Assembly (NCBI GenBank): GCA_946478755.1
Contig: CAMLDJ010000051.1
Location: forward strand, 1-25,582
Direction of reading: 5' to 3'
Length of the DNA: 25,582 bases
Origin: an uncultured Pedobacter sp.
Lineage (GTDB): Bacteria; Bacteroidota; Bacteroidia; Sphingobacteriales; Sphingobacteriaceae
Position 1 is the first letter of the stretch. Each line of letters starts with the position of its first letter. The notes under the pieces are model-generated. The model worked only from the letters and a program-made list of their open reading frames with translations, did not search any database and was not told the origin of the DNA. The position numbers and the translations under genes were made by a program. Of the stretch, positions 7,727 to 15,607 are shown piece after piece.

Positions 7727-8074
7727 ATGTCCTCTTATACTTATTCCATGTCTTATGAACACTTCATTCGCCGGGCGTTCAAATGCGGCTATAATGAACA
7801 TAATTCCAAAAATTCATATTTCCAGAACCTAATAGACACTGAAAATGGCGCAAGTCACACCAAGCATTTGGCTTCTTTTGAAAAGCAATTGGGGGCTATC
7901 AAGAAAAATATCCATAAAGCGGCTGACAAATTCTTAAAGTCTAAGCCTAATGAAGAAGAACGTAATAATTTGCTGTCTTTTCAGGAAAATCTTGAGTTTG
8001 CGTGCTCAAGCTCTGAAATTATATCCCTCTTGGAGAAAGCAGTTCAGGATACTTCTCGATTTCGAGAATTATAG
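7727..8074 (+). CDS. Unknown small cytoplasmic protein
   Basis: A 115-residue protein with no membrane segment or signal peptide, rich in Ser, Asn, Lys and Glu. Residues about 45-110 look alpha-helical, with heptad-like spacing in KKNIHKAADKFL and LLSFQENLEF, so a helical hairpin or short coiled coil is plausible. I do not recognise a family. It stands alone, 179 bases after the GHKL operon and about 350 bases before the next gene, and its last codons form an inverted repeat. Confidence 0.5.
   Translation: MSSYTYSMSYEHFIRRAFKCGYNEHNSKNSYFQNLIDTENGASHTKHLASFEKQLGAIKKNIHKAADKFLKSKPNEEERNNLLSFQENLEFACSSSEIISLLEKAVQDTSRFREL
8053..8068 (+). repeat. Inverted repeat at the 3' end of the small gene
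   Basis: TTCTCGATTTCGAGAA is a perfect inverted repeat with a 2-base centre, usable as a six-pair stem with an ATTT loop. It lies over the last codons of the small unknown gene and is followed by an AT-rich but not T-only stretch. It could be a weak terminator or a protein-binding site. Confidence 0.4.
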
Positions 8075-8425
8075 ATCATTTTAACGTGAATACAACACTG
8101 TAAAAACTAGAAATAAGAAGCTTCGATATGAGTAGACAATAATTCTCTTGCGTGAGAAATTGCAACATATTACAATTAGCTTATTCGATAAATGCTAAAA
8201 TCCACTATAAAAACTCCTTATGTCGAGGTTGGTGTGTTATTTGTTTATTACTCCAACGATATAACTATCTGATAATTAGTGATTAATTCAATATTGATCA
8301 TATATAAAAAGTAATATTTACAGCCGAACGATTTTGACAGAGGGTCAGTCGGGATTTGGGAAACTGTCTCGATGTGATTAATTGCCGGATTTTCATTATT
8401 TTTACCTAAACAGTAAACAATAAAA
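8075..8425 (+). other. Gap of 351 bases with no recognisable gene
   Basis: The stretch is AT-rich and has no coding frame I can support. It should carry the promoter of the membrane/zinc-ribbon plus nuclease pair, but no exact TAnnTTTG element with a matching upstream TTG is visible. Confidence 0.5.
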
Positions 8426-8974
8426 ATGAGCGCTACTCCCTGGTATAAAACTAATGAGTTTAAAATAAGCCTTGCAATACTTACTATTGGCGGCGCAGGT
8501 ACAATCGTATATGATCAGGTTACGAGTGCGACGATTTTCACCACATTAATTTCTATTGTAAAATGGTGTTGGAATGAGATAATTTTCTTGCTAACATATC
8601 CCGTCAAAGTATATTGGATAATTGCTTTTTTTACAGCACTGATTGGGGTTTTATATGTTTTCAGCAAACTCAGTAAGTCAGAAATCAATCGGCCGAAATT
8701 TTTGGATTACAAAAGCGATGTTTTAAAAAGATGGAAATGGTCATGGGAGTATGAACTTAGATCAAAGGGTTATACCGTCGTAAACCTCATGTGCTATTGT
8801 GTTTCATGCGCCTATCCAATGAAATATGGAAAAGATTATTGGGGTAAGATTTGTGCGGAATGCCCAAAATGTAAAAAGTATCTCTTAGATCATGAAACAG
8901 AAGATATTACCGATATTCAGATCATGATTGAACACAGAATCAATACAAAACAATTCCATGGAGCAAATTCCTAA
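8426..8974 (+). CDS. Membrane protein with C-terminal zinc ribbon
   Basis: The protein has 182 residues. Two hydrophobic regions (about 13-45 and 51-80, the latter containing VYWIIAFFTALIGVLYVF) anchor it in the inner membrane. The C-terminal part carries four spaced cysteines of a zinc ribbon, CVSC at 125-128 and CPKC at 146-149, with extra cysteines at 123 and 143. The nuclease gene begins nine bases after its stop, so the two are one operon. A membrane-anchored sensor or effector working with the nuclease is a reasonable inference; the family is not one I can name. Confidence 0.72.
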   Translation: MSATPWYKTNEFKISLAILTIGGAGTIVYDQVTSATIFTTLISIVKWCWNEIIFLLTYPVKVYWIIAFFTALIGVLYVFSKLSKSEINRPKFLDYKSDVLKRWKWSWEYELRSKGYTVVNLMCYCVSCAYPMKYGKDYWGKICAECPKCKKYLLDHETEDITDIQIMIEHRINTKQFHGANS

Positions 8975-8983
8975 CCCATTTTT

Positions 8984-10078
8984 ATGATAGACCTAAACCC
9001 GATCATTGAATCTCTAAGAAAAGACATATCAAAGATTGATGAAACAACATCTTCCCAATTGGAACAATACCATGAGTTGACAAAAAAAGCCTTCGAAGTC
9101 ACCAAAAAATTTGAAAATTTATGGTGTGGTGGCTGGGGTCAGTCAGATTATAATGTCTACACAAATCCTAATAACCGTAACCAATATTTGGAGTGTGACT
9201 CGTCATTTTTTTATGAGTACATTAATAAGAAACTTAGCATTGATGTTGAAAGTGTTGGCAAGTTCATCGATGAGATGATGATTCCTTATAAAAAATTTCA
9301 AAGGCATATTATTACCGAACTTTCTGTAATTAAGGGTGAGGTGGGGTTTGAAAATGAAATTGAACTACTGGAAAAAATAGAAAAATTCAATTGGGGGATT
9401 GAAGCGTCAGAATATATCAGAATGCAGCAGCCGAATCAGTTCGTTGTTGACATGAATGTATTGAACCGTGGCATTAGTACGCCGCCGCACATTATCGCAA
9501 CAGGCCATATTTTAGCTTTTGGAACAAAGGCTAGTTCTCATAAAAAATTTCATGACTCAGTTACTCGACTCCTTCGCCAGTTAGAAATAAAAAGCACAAA
9601 AAACTCTCCAATAAATTCCAGATCGCAAGAACAGATTCTTTCAGATGTATTCGAGAATTTTCATAGTTTTTGTACCCAACTTAGGAACAGGCATGCAGAT
9701 CGGGATACTATTCTGATAAATGATGAGTATGACGTTCAGGATTTGATCCATTGTATACTCAAACTTCATTTTAAAGACATTCGCGAAGAGGAATATACAC
9801 CATCGTATGCTGGAAGTTCCACAAGAGTGGACTTTCTCTTGAAAAATGAGAATATTGTAATCGAAGTAAAGAAAACACGGCAAGGGCTGACCGATAGACA
9901 TATTGGAGAACAGTTGATTTTAGATGTGGTGCATTATCGTAACCACCCAAATTGCAAGGCACTAATTTGTTTTGTTTATGATCCTGAATCAAAGGTTAAA
10001 AATCCAAGGGGATTAGAGGATGATTTGAAAAAGTTATCTAATTCTGAAATGTTAGTAGAAGTATACATACGGCCATAG
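8984..10078 (+). CDS. PD-(D/E)XK nuclease, DpnII/MboI-like C-terminal domain
   Basis: The protein has 364 residues. The N-terminal 200 residues are largely helical and include a GGWGQSDYNVY segment near 49-59 and a coiled-coil-like start. Residues about 245-364 form a restriction-endonuclease fold of the DpnII/MboI type: conserved NDEYDVQDLIH, then TPSYAGSSTRVDFLL, and the catalytic pattern D283, then E294-V-K296 in VIEVKKTR, followed by GEQLILDVVHY. All catalytic residues are present. This domain is widespread in defence and nucleotide-targeting systems, fused to varied N-termini. No methyltransferase is nearby, so a classical restriction-modification role is unlikely. Its partner is the membrane/zinc-ribbon protein just upstream. 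Confidence 0.82.
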   Translation: MIDLNPIIESLRKDISKIDETTSSQLEQYHELTKKAFEVTKKFENLWCGGWGQSDYNVYTNPNNRNQYLECDSSFFYEYINKKLSIDVESVGKFIDEMMIPYKKFQRHIITELSVIKGEVGFENEIELLEKIEKFNWGIEASEYIRMQQPNQFVVDMNVLNRGISTPPHIIATGHILAFGTKASSHKKFHDSVTRLLRQLEIKSTKNSPINSRSQEQILSDVFENFHSFCTQLRNRHADRDTILINDEYDVQDLIHCILKLHFKDIREEEYTPSYAGSSTRVDFLLKNENIVIEVKKTRQGLTDRHIGEQLILDVVHYRNHPNCKALICFVYDPESKVKNPRGLEDDLKKLSNSEMLVEVYIRP

Positions 10079-10174
10079 TACCAAAATTGATTTGCAGATG
10101 CAAACTGAATATAAAAAGAAGCACTCCTCAAACCTTATATTGGGGATCACAGAATATAAAAAAAACTCATTGGT

Positions 10175-10765
10175 ATGAAGGATATAAAACTGCTGCCTTT
10201 ATGGGTGGGGCTTATCGCTGGATGCATTGCCCTGTTCGGGAATTACTATAATGGACGTCAGATACTGAAGCTGGAACGAAAACAGTTTGAATCAAACCTC
10301 ATCTTAAAGTCTCTTGTTCCCAATGATTCTGCCCAAAGCATTAAAAATGTTCGATTTTTAATTAAAGCAGGATTCATTTCCCCTGATAACGATAAACTGA
10401 TCAGTTTGATTCAGGATACTATCTATCACATAGAATTCCCAAAAGCCGATACCATCAGCATTAGCCCTCAGAATACTGTCTATCTTGGGGAACAAAATCT
10501 TTTTTCGGCCCGCATAGTAGATCAGGATAATAAGGCTATAGAAGGGGTGTCAATTAGTGTATCTAAAGGTTCTTCAATTACTAAACCTGGCGCAAACCCG
10601 TATGCTGTTGCTGAATCTGATGCGAATGGACTATTTAAAATAGCAATACCGGATGGGAAATGGGTTAAAGTGGTTCTGTCAAAGCCGGGTTATAACGGCT
10701 TTGTAAAAAACTATTTAAAAGGCACATTGAAAACTTTGAGGCGAATACCCTTAGACAAAATATAA
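10175..10765 (+). CDS. Membrane-anchored protein with Ig-like/carboxypeptidase-regulatory-like domain
   Basis: The protein has 196 residues: one N-terminal membrane helix (about 7-25, LPLWVGLIAGCIALFGNYY), a helical linker rich in Lys/Glu (28-45), then from about residue 95 a beta-sandwich-like domain. That domain shows the pattern of Ig-like or carboxypeptidase regulatory-like folds: SARIVDQDNKAIEGVSISVS, then ESDANGLFKIAIPDG and a final KPGY turn. Function is unknown. It starts 96 bases after the nuclease and just precedes the broken Mrr-like gene, so it could belong to either unit. Confidence 0.65.
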   Translation: MKDIKLLPLWVGLIAGCIALFGNYYNGRQILKLERKQFESNLILKSLVPNDSAQSIKNVRFLIKAGFISPDNDKLISLIQDTIYHIEFPKADTISISPQNTVYLGEQNLFSARIVDQDNKAIEGVSISVSKGSSITKPGANPYAVAESDANGLFKIAIPDGKWVKVVLSKPGYNGFVKNYLKGTLKTLRRIPLDKI

Positions 10766-10777
10766 CTAACATCAAAC

Positions 10778-11189
10778 TTGATTAAACCGAATAGACAACA
10801 TGAGATCATAATATTGGGGAACAGTTTAGATGACAAAGGAACCCAGCTGGAAAATCTAGCAAAGGCAATCTTAGCAAATCTTGGATACACTGAGATTGTG
10901 GCCAGTGAAATAGGGGCTGGTGGGTTTGAAGTTGATGTTACAGCCGAATTTAAGCAACCCGAAATTCTAAATAATTACTTCACGCTTAACCATTTGCGAA
11001 TGTAAAGCGCACCGGGCTCCAATTTCTACAACTGACTGGATGAAATTTTTAGGTAAGATCTTTACTTATGAACTTGGAGGTAAACATGTGGACGGTTGCT
11101 TTATTATTTGGCAATCGATTGATTATCCGTATATTAGTGTCATAGCATTGCAGCTATATTGTACTACGAAATTAGTGAGTAATTCGTGA
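10778..11189 (+). pseudogene. Frameshifted Mrr-like restriction endonuclease fragment
   Basis: Two pieces in different frames form one Mrr-type PD-(D/E)XK nuclease. The first (from 10778, TTG start, to the stop at 11005) carries KGTQLENLAKAILANLGYTE and GGFEVDVTAEF, the N-terminal half of the fold with the acidic residue. From 10995 a different frame continues with CECKAHRAPISTTDWMKFLG and IFTYELGGKHVDGCFII, which contains the E-C-K catalytic pair and the conserved WMKFLGK segment. The two frames meet near 10990, consistent with a small insertion (removing ACCA would restore LICECK). The second frame ends at 11189 and loses resemblance before that, so the 3' end is also missing. The gene cannot make a full nuclease. 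Confidence 0.75.
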
Positions 11190-11460
11190 GTCACTAATCG
11201 AAAAGGCATAAAAACGTCATTTAAAGGCTGTTTAACACACATTTATAAAGACCCGTCCGGTCCGCAAAAAATGTATCAAAACATTCAAAAAGCCTTTAAT
11301 CGTATGATTAAAGGCTTTTTTGATTTACGGGCCCGCCGAAATATTCAATTTTTCGCATATAAAGGATCAAGCGGAATTCTTGGGGGAGAAAAACTTTAAG
11401 CATAAATTTTGGATAGCCTGAAGAGGAAGAATATAAATCGTGAGTCATTCAGTGAGTCAC
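11175..11460 (+). repeat. Dispersed GTGAGTCA repeats at the end of the accessory region
   Basis: GTGAGTCA occurs at 11186-11193, 11440-11447 and 11452-11459, with a partial GTGAGT at 11175. The first copy lies inside an inverted repeat TTAGTGA-N12-TCACTAA (11172-11197). The copies flank a gene-free stretch that holds the strong terminator. They sit exactly between two broken genes, which fits a recombination or element boundary, but no integrase is present in the window. Confidence 0.45.
11287..11321. terminator. Strong bidirectional intrinsic terminator
   Basis: AAAAAGCCTTTAATC is followed by a GTAT loop and its perfect reverse complement GATTAAAGGCTTTTT plus one more T. The 15-pair stem with an A tract before and a T tract after can end transcription on both strands. 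It closes the accessory region downstream of the Mrr-like relic; no intact gene ends directly next to it. Confidence 0.85.
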
Positions 11461-11665
11461 AGTAAACGAAATATAGAGCGTTTTCCCGAGGACTTTATGT
11501 TTGAACTTGGGAACGAAGCAAAATCTTAAGGAGCCAATTTGGCACCTTAAGACATGGGGAACATTCAAAATATAATATGATGGTTTTCACCGAGCAGGGA
11601 GTTTCCATGCTATCAAGTGTGCTGAATAGTAAAAGGGCAATACAGGTGAATATTAGGAACAGAGC
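11461..11665 (+). pseudogene. Broken ORF6N-domain (phage antirepressor-type) gene
   Basis: Two frames together give an ORF6N-type domain. From 11461, frame 1 reads KRNIERFPEDFMFELGNEAK and stops at 11529. From 11520, frame 3 reads RSQFGTLRHGEHSKYNMMVF and then TEQGVSMLSSVLNSKRAIQV, the hallmark of ORF6N proteins; resemblance stops after VNIR. The frameshift, the missing start and the lost 3' half show a dead remnant. ORF6N domains occur in phage and plasmid regulators, so this marks past mobile DNA. Confidence 0.75.
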
Positions 11666-11703
11666 TGGTTTAACGGTACACAAAGTGGCATCCCTTCTTA
11701 ATG

Positions 11704-12507
11704 TCAGAATTTTTCAACCCACGTATATTTACTGCCATACTTCTGATTATCCTTTATCATTCTGTAAGGAATGTTTAGTCTACCATGGACAAAGTAATAT
11801 TGAATTAAATCATAATACTGTTCATTAGTATAGAAAATGAGTGTATTATTTTTGTCCCAAGCCCCGTACAAGATATAATCAGAAGTATTATCAGCTATAA
11901 AATAATTTCCATATTTTGGGATCTCCTCGCCACTAGGAATCACAGAAATGTGTATGAAATTTAAATCACTATTATCTTTCAAATACCTGTACGCAACTAA
12001 TTCATGTTTTCCATTAGGCGAGGCTTCTCTGTGTTCAATTTTTAAATGGTAGTCTGGCTCTATATAATCTAAAGCAGAGACCTTTACTAGTACCTCATTT
12101 ATTTTAATATCGGTAATTTTTAGTTTGTCACCAGCTCTTATGGATGGTATAATATCGATTTCTGCAGATATCACTTTGTTGTAAAGCCATTTTGTATGTA
12201 TAAGAGTATTGGGGAGTGAGTAAGGTCTTAAATCTTTGGTTGTATCTGATGTTTTTAATATAGCAGTTCCTGCTTGGCCATATCCGAAAGCACCTAAGTC
12301 AATACTGTAGTTGATTAAAATCATTGTGCTGTCAGGGGAGAGCTCCCTATAATTTTCGACAAAGTCCTGATCTGTTATAAATACGCTTTCCTTTCTGTCG
12401 TATAGAGAACAAGAAGATACAAACATTAACAGCGCAAAAAATACTCCTATTCTTTTGATATAGAAAAAAGGACCGCTAATTAAAGGAAGGTCGAATTGCT
12501 TATTCAT
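11704..12507 (-). CDS. Unknown lipoprotein
   Basis: The protein has 267 residues. A positively charged N-terminus and hydrophobic segment (GVFFALLMFVSSC) end in a lipobox with C33, so it should be exported and lipid-anchored in the cell envelope. The remaining part is rich in beta-type segments with aromatic residues and has no family I can name. It is transcribed towards the ORF6N relic and away from the DUF3885 gene, with 160 bases between the divergent starts. The N-terminal extension before the hydrophobic segment is long, so the true start may be internal. Confidence 0.75.
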   Translation of the reverse strand: MNKQFDLPLISGPFFYIKRIGVFFALLMFVSSCSLYDRKESVFITDQDFVENYRELSPDSTMILINYSIDLGAFGYGQAGTAILKTSDTTKDLRPYSLPNTLIHTKWLYNKVISAEIDIIPSIRAGDKLKITDIKINEVLVKVSALDYIEPDYHLKIEHREASPNGKHELVAYRYLKDNSDLNFIHISVIPSGEEIPKYGNYFIADNTSDYILYGAWDKNNTLIFYTNEQYYDLIQYYFVHGRLNIPYRMIKDNQKYGSKYTWVEKF

Positions 12508-12667
12508 ATTTTTATTTCGGCCATTATAACATATACAATATATAAAGGTTCGTTAGATATTTCTGAATCCGAATAAAGAATAATAAATTCCTGAAATATT
12601 TATGAGAAAGGTAATCATGAATGAATATCTAACTAGTAAACCCGATTTTTTTAACTAAAGGTAAGCA

Positions 12668-13312
12668 GTGACTATAAAAAGCTATAAACAATTCCTGGCA
12701 GATAACTTTAAAGGGCTTAAAATTCGAGCGTCTCTGTTTTTTAATTGGAATAATGGTCTACGTTTTGATTTACAGAACGGTGAGGTTGATACGGATGAAT
12801 ATTTTGAAGAAGTATATAAACGTTCTGAACTATTGTTTCAGGAAGTGTTTTCTCCTAATGACAATGTTTTTCTCGTTCTAATGGATTATAAATATAAACG
12901 CAGCAAAATCAGATTTGGGAATTTCTGTTTTAAGCACATTCGAGGCTTAATTGGCGGAGAGGTATTCTATTTAAAAGAGCACGAACTTTATGACTCTAAG
13001 GATCGCTTAGATATTAGAAACGTTGCTGTTATCAAATCTGACATTGAAAGAATAGATTACAAAAATATTCTAAAAGCAATAGGAAGTACTGATTTCCCGC
13101 CGAGACAGCCAAGACTTGATAAAAATGGTGTTCTCACTTCAAAGGAAGTGTTTTTCTTAAATATAGATAGGAAATTGATCTTTCATATGTATGATGATCG
13201 TGGCTTAGATATTATCGCTAGCGATGTTGCGCTATTGCAACCTATTTACAATAAATACGATAGCTGGGTACTTGAAAGTGATAGGGCCAAAATGGATAGT
13301 TTGTTTACTTAA
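12668..13312 (+). CDS. DUF3885 domain protein
   Basis: The protein has 214 residues and no signal peptide. The N-terminal half matches the DUF3885 pattern: GLRFDLQNGEVDTDEYFEEV, then RSELLFQEVFSPNDNVFLVL, followed by DYKYKR. The C-terminal half contains FPPRQPRLDKNG and IIASDVALLQPIYNKYDSWV, also typical. The biochemical role of the family is unknown; members appear as single genes or near polymorphic-toxin immunity genes. GTG is the only suitable start. It may be cotranscribed with the DoxX-like gene 32 bases downstream. Confidence 0.75.
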   Translation: MTIKSYKQFLADNFKGLKIRASLFFNWNNGLRFDLQNGEVDTDEYFEEVYKRSELLFQEVFSPNDNVFLVLMDYKYKRSKIRFGNFCFKHIRGLIGGEVFYLKEHELYDSKDRLDIRNVAVIKSDIERIDYKNILKAIGSTDFPPRQPRLDKNGVLTSKEVFFLNIDRKLIFHMYDDRGLDIIASDVALLQPIYNKYDSWVLESDRAKMDSLFT

Positions 13313-13344
13313 TTTTAGTATCCATCTTAGAAAATCAATCAATA

Positions 13345-13734
13345 ATGAACCGCAAAGCAATCCATAAAATTTTAACCCTTTGTATCGCTTTGGTTTGGGT
13401 TGTAAATGGGCTTTTCTGTAAAGTGTTAAATTTTGTTCCAAGACACGAGCAAATTATCGGAAGAATTCTAGGTGATAATTATTCGAGACCATTAGCTGTT
13501 TTGATTGGGCTTTCAGAAGTGGGTATGGCAATTTGGATTTTAGCCAGGGTTAAACCGCGTCTAAATGCAATTACACAGATTACAGTAGTCGCAGCGATGA
13601 ATACCCTTGAATTTATTCTTGTTCCAGATCTGTTGTATTGGGGGAAAATGAATTCAATATTTGCTTTTTTGTTTATATTGATGGTATATTTCAGTGAATT
13701 CCATTTGAATAAAAGAACAGGTTTGACAATCTAA
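13345..13734 (+). CDS. DoxX-like membrane protein
   Basis: A 129-residue protein with four predicted membrane helices, matching the DoxX-like family: an early helix ending in WVVNGLFCKVLNFVPRHEQI, a second with LAVLIGLSEVGMAIWIL, a third with NTLEFILVPDLL, and a fourth (FAFLFILMVYF). The RHE motif after the first helix is typical of the group. It heads a tight set of five genes; one base separates its stop from the next start. Function in the membrane is not known, although a DoxX protein elsewhere acts in thiosulfate:quinone oxidation. Confidence 0.8.
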   Translation: MNRKAIHKILTLCIALVWVVNGLFCKVLNFVPRHEQIIGRILGDNYSRPLAVLIGLSEVGMAIWILARVKPRLNAITQITVVAAMNTLEFILVPDLLYWGKMNSIFAFLFILMVYFSEFHLNKRTGLTI

Positions 13735-13735
13735 T

Positions 13736-14476
13736 ATGAACACTCTCCTTAAAAACCATCCTTTTGCCGTTGAAGCGTTCTTTGAACACTCAATTGTCTT
13801 GACTTACGCAGTCCCAAAAGATCAGCTGAAAGAGCTTGTCCCTGAATGCTTACAGTTGGATACATTTAATGAAAAATGGGCATTTGTTGCTGTGGCTTTA
13901 GTTAAAACAAAAGATTTGAGACCAAAGGGGTTCCCTAAGATTTTTGGCAACAATTTTTTCTTAATTGGTTATCGTGTATTTGTGAAATATACTAATGCAT
14001 CTGGGAAAAGATTAAGGGGCTTATATATTCTTAATTCGCAGACCAACAAAAGAAAGATGGAGTTTATGGGCAATATTTTTACTCACTACAATTATACTAC
14101 TACCGACATTACGATGGTCAAGAAAGGGAGTCGTGTAGAAATAAAATCTTTGAATTCAGATTTCGATATAAAAATTGATGAAGCTGCGGGAGAAATTCCA
14201 TTGCCTGAAAATTCGCCCTTTACCAGTTGGAAAGAAGCAAGAAGGTTTGCGGGGCCTTTGCCATTTACATTTACTTATAATGAAAATAACAAAGAGGTAT
14301 TAATTATTGAAGGTGTTAGGGCGAATTGGGAGCCAATGCCTGTAAATGTAATAGAAGAAAATATTTCATTTCTTCAAACATTGGATTTAAAAGGTAATAT
14401 ACTGGCTAATGCATTTATCATTCGAAATATTCCATACTATTGGAAAAAGGGGAAAGTAGAGCTATGGAAAAAATGA
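13736..14476 (+). CDS. DUF2071 family protein
   Basis: The 246-residue soluble protein matches the DUF2071 (YqjF-like) family. It begins with PFAVEAFFEHSIVLTYAVPK and continues with LVPECLQLDTF, FVAVALVKTKDLRPKGFP and GYRVFVKYTN; the later RRFAGPLPFTF and VRANWEPMPVNV segments also fit. The family has an acetoacetate decarboxylase-like fold in some members, but its role is unknown. It overlaps the methyltransferase gene by 13 bases, counting from the ATG at 14464, so coupled translation is likely. Confidence 0.82.
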   Translation: MNTLLKNHPFAVEAFFEHSIVLTYAVPKDQLKELVPECLQLDTFNEKWAFVAVALVKTKDLRPKGFPKIFGNNFFLIGYRVFVKYTNASGKRLRGLYILNSQTNKRKMEFMGNIFTHYNYTTTDITMVKKGSRVEIKSLNSDFDIKIDEAAGEIPLPENSPFTSWKEARRFAGPLPFTFTYNENNKEVLIIEGVRANWEPMPVNVIEENISFLQTLDLKGNILANAFIIRNIPYYWKKGKVELWKK

Positions 14477-15219
14477 GGAAGCCATTTCAGGGGATTTTGA
14501 ATATTATCCGTTTTAACTGGCATTTTTATGCACTATCTCTAGGTCTCTTATTGCTGATCTTTATTCTGGCACTTACATTTAAGTCTTTTTATGGATCTTT
14601 ATATTTGGCATGTGCTGTAATTCTATGGTTGAGTATAATTTCTCTTTCCGTCTCCTATTATGTATACGATTTATCTTCACTATATGATTTTAACTGGCTA
14701 GACGTTAAACAAAACGAAGGCAAGATGATTAATATCAGTGCGGGTTTTGACGAGACAAGTGGTATGCTAAAAATGAAGTTTCCGGAGGCTGAATTAATCG
14801 TGCTTGATTTTTATGACCCTTCGATACACACTGAGGTCTCCATAAAAAGAGCCAGAAAAGCATACCCCGTATTCCCCGGAACCCGAAAGATAGCAACAGT
14901 TGATTTGCAATTAGAAGAGAATTCTGCAGATAAAGTATTTGTAATTTTATCTGCACATGAAATCAGAGATAAATATGAACGGATAGCATTTTTTAAAGAA
15001 TTAAAGCGTGTAGTTAAGCCTACTGGGCAAGTCTTTATTGTTGAACATCTGAGAGATGCAGCTAATTTTTTTGCATATAGTATTGGTTTTTTTCATTTCT
15101 ATTCCGGATCTACTTGGTGTGAAACCTTTCTGGCAGCGGAACTTAAAATTCAAAAAGAGATAAAGATCACACCATTTATTTCAACCTTTATATTAGAGAA
15201 AAATGGAAGCGCATTTTAA
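14464..15219 (+). CDS. Membrane-anchored SAM-dependent methyltransferase-like protein
   Basis: The protein is about 251 residues. Two membrane helices (about 22-40 and 46-68) precede a class I methyltransferase-like domain. It has a degenerate motif I (MINISAGFDETSG, about 88-100), an acidic residue ending the second strand in LIVLDFYDP, a motif IV-like KVFVILSAHEI and motif VI (VVKPTGQVFIVEHLRDA). The loss of the usual glycine spacing in motif I leaves some doubt about SAM binding. The ATG at 14464 is chosen over a TTG at 14440. It overlaps the DUF2071 gene and, by 17 bases, the next gene. The substrate is unknown; a membrane lipid or quinone is possible from the anchor. Confidence 0.75.
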   Translation: MEKMRKPFQGILNIIRFNWHFYALSLGLLLLIFILALTFKSFYGSLYLACAVILWLSIISLSVSYYVYDLSSLYDFNWLDVKQNEGKMINISAGFDETSGMLKMKFPEAELIVLDFYDPSIHTEVSIKRARKAYPVFPGTRKIATVDLQLEENSADKVFVILSAHEIRDKYERIAFFKELKRVVKPTGQVFIVEHLRDAANFFAYSIGFFHFYSGSTWCETFLAAELKIQKEIKITPFISTFILEKNGSAF

Positions 15220-15607
15220 GATTATTGGAGCATTATTGATTTTATTATCCATTGTGCATGTGGTTTTCCCCAGGTATTTTAATTGGCCTAAAGAGCTTAC
15301 CTCATTAAGTTTGATCAATCGACAAATGATGTATATTCATACCTTTTTCGTAGCTTTTGTTGTGTTTTTAATCGGACTATTATGTTTAACCTCATCAGGC
15401 GAATTAATCTCAACTAGCCTTGGGAAGAAAGTTGTATTAGGATTTGGTGTTTTTTGGTTTGTCAGGCTTCTGGTTCAATTTTTTGGATACTCTTCGAAGC
15501 TTTGGAAGGGGCGGTTGCTGGAAACTTCTATTCATATTGTATTTTCCCTTTTTTGGACTTACCTCAGTGTCATTTTTTTCGCTTCGTATTTGATTGATTG
15601 GAAATGA
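15203..15607 (+). CDS. Four-helix membrane protein of unknown function
   Basis: A 134-residue protein, almost entirely four hydrophobic helices (about 5-22, 44-64, 77-93, 110-131). Conserved-looking charged or polar residues occur between them (FPRYFNWPKEL, then NRQMMYIHTFF). I do not recognise a named domain. It is coupled to the methyltransferase gene before it and shares an ATGA overlap with the HEAT-like gene after it, so it is a fixed member of this operon. Confidence 0.72.
   Translation: MEAHFKIIGALLILLSIVHVVFPRYFNWPKELTSLSLINRQMMYIHTFFVAFVVFLIGLLCLTSSGELISTSLGKKVVLGFGVFWFVRLLVQFFGYSSKLWKGRLLETSIHIVFSLFWTYLSVIFFASYLIDWK

Noticed and set aside
11577..11828. Plus-strand open frame of 83 residues as an intact gene
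   Set aside because: Only its first half matches ORF6N. The upstream domain part is in another frame and the 3' half runs into the antisense of the lipoprotein gene, so it was recorded as a pseudogene.
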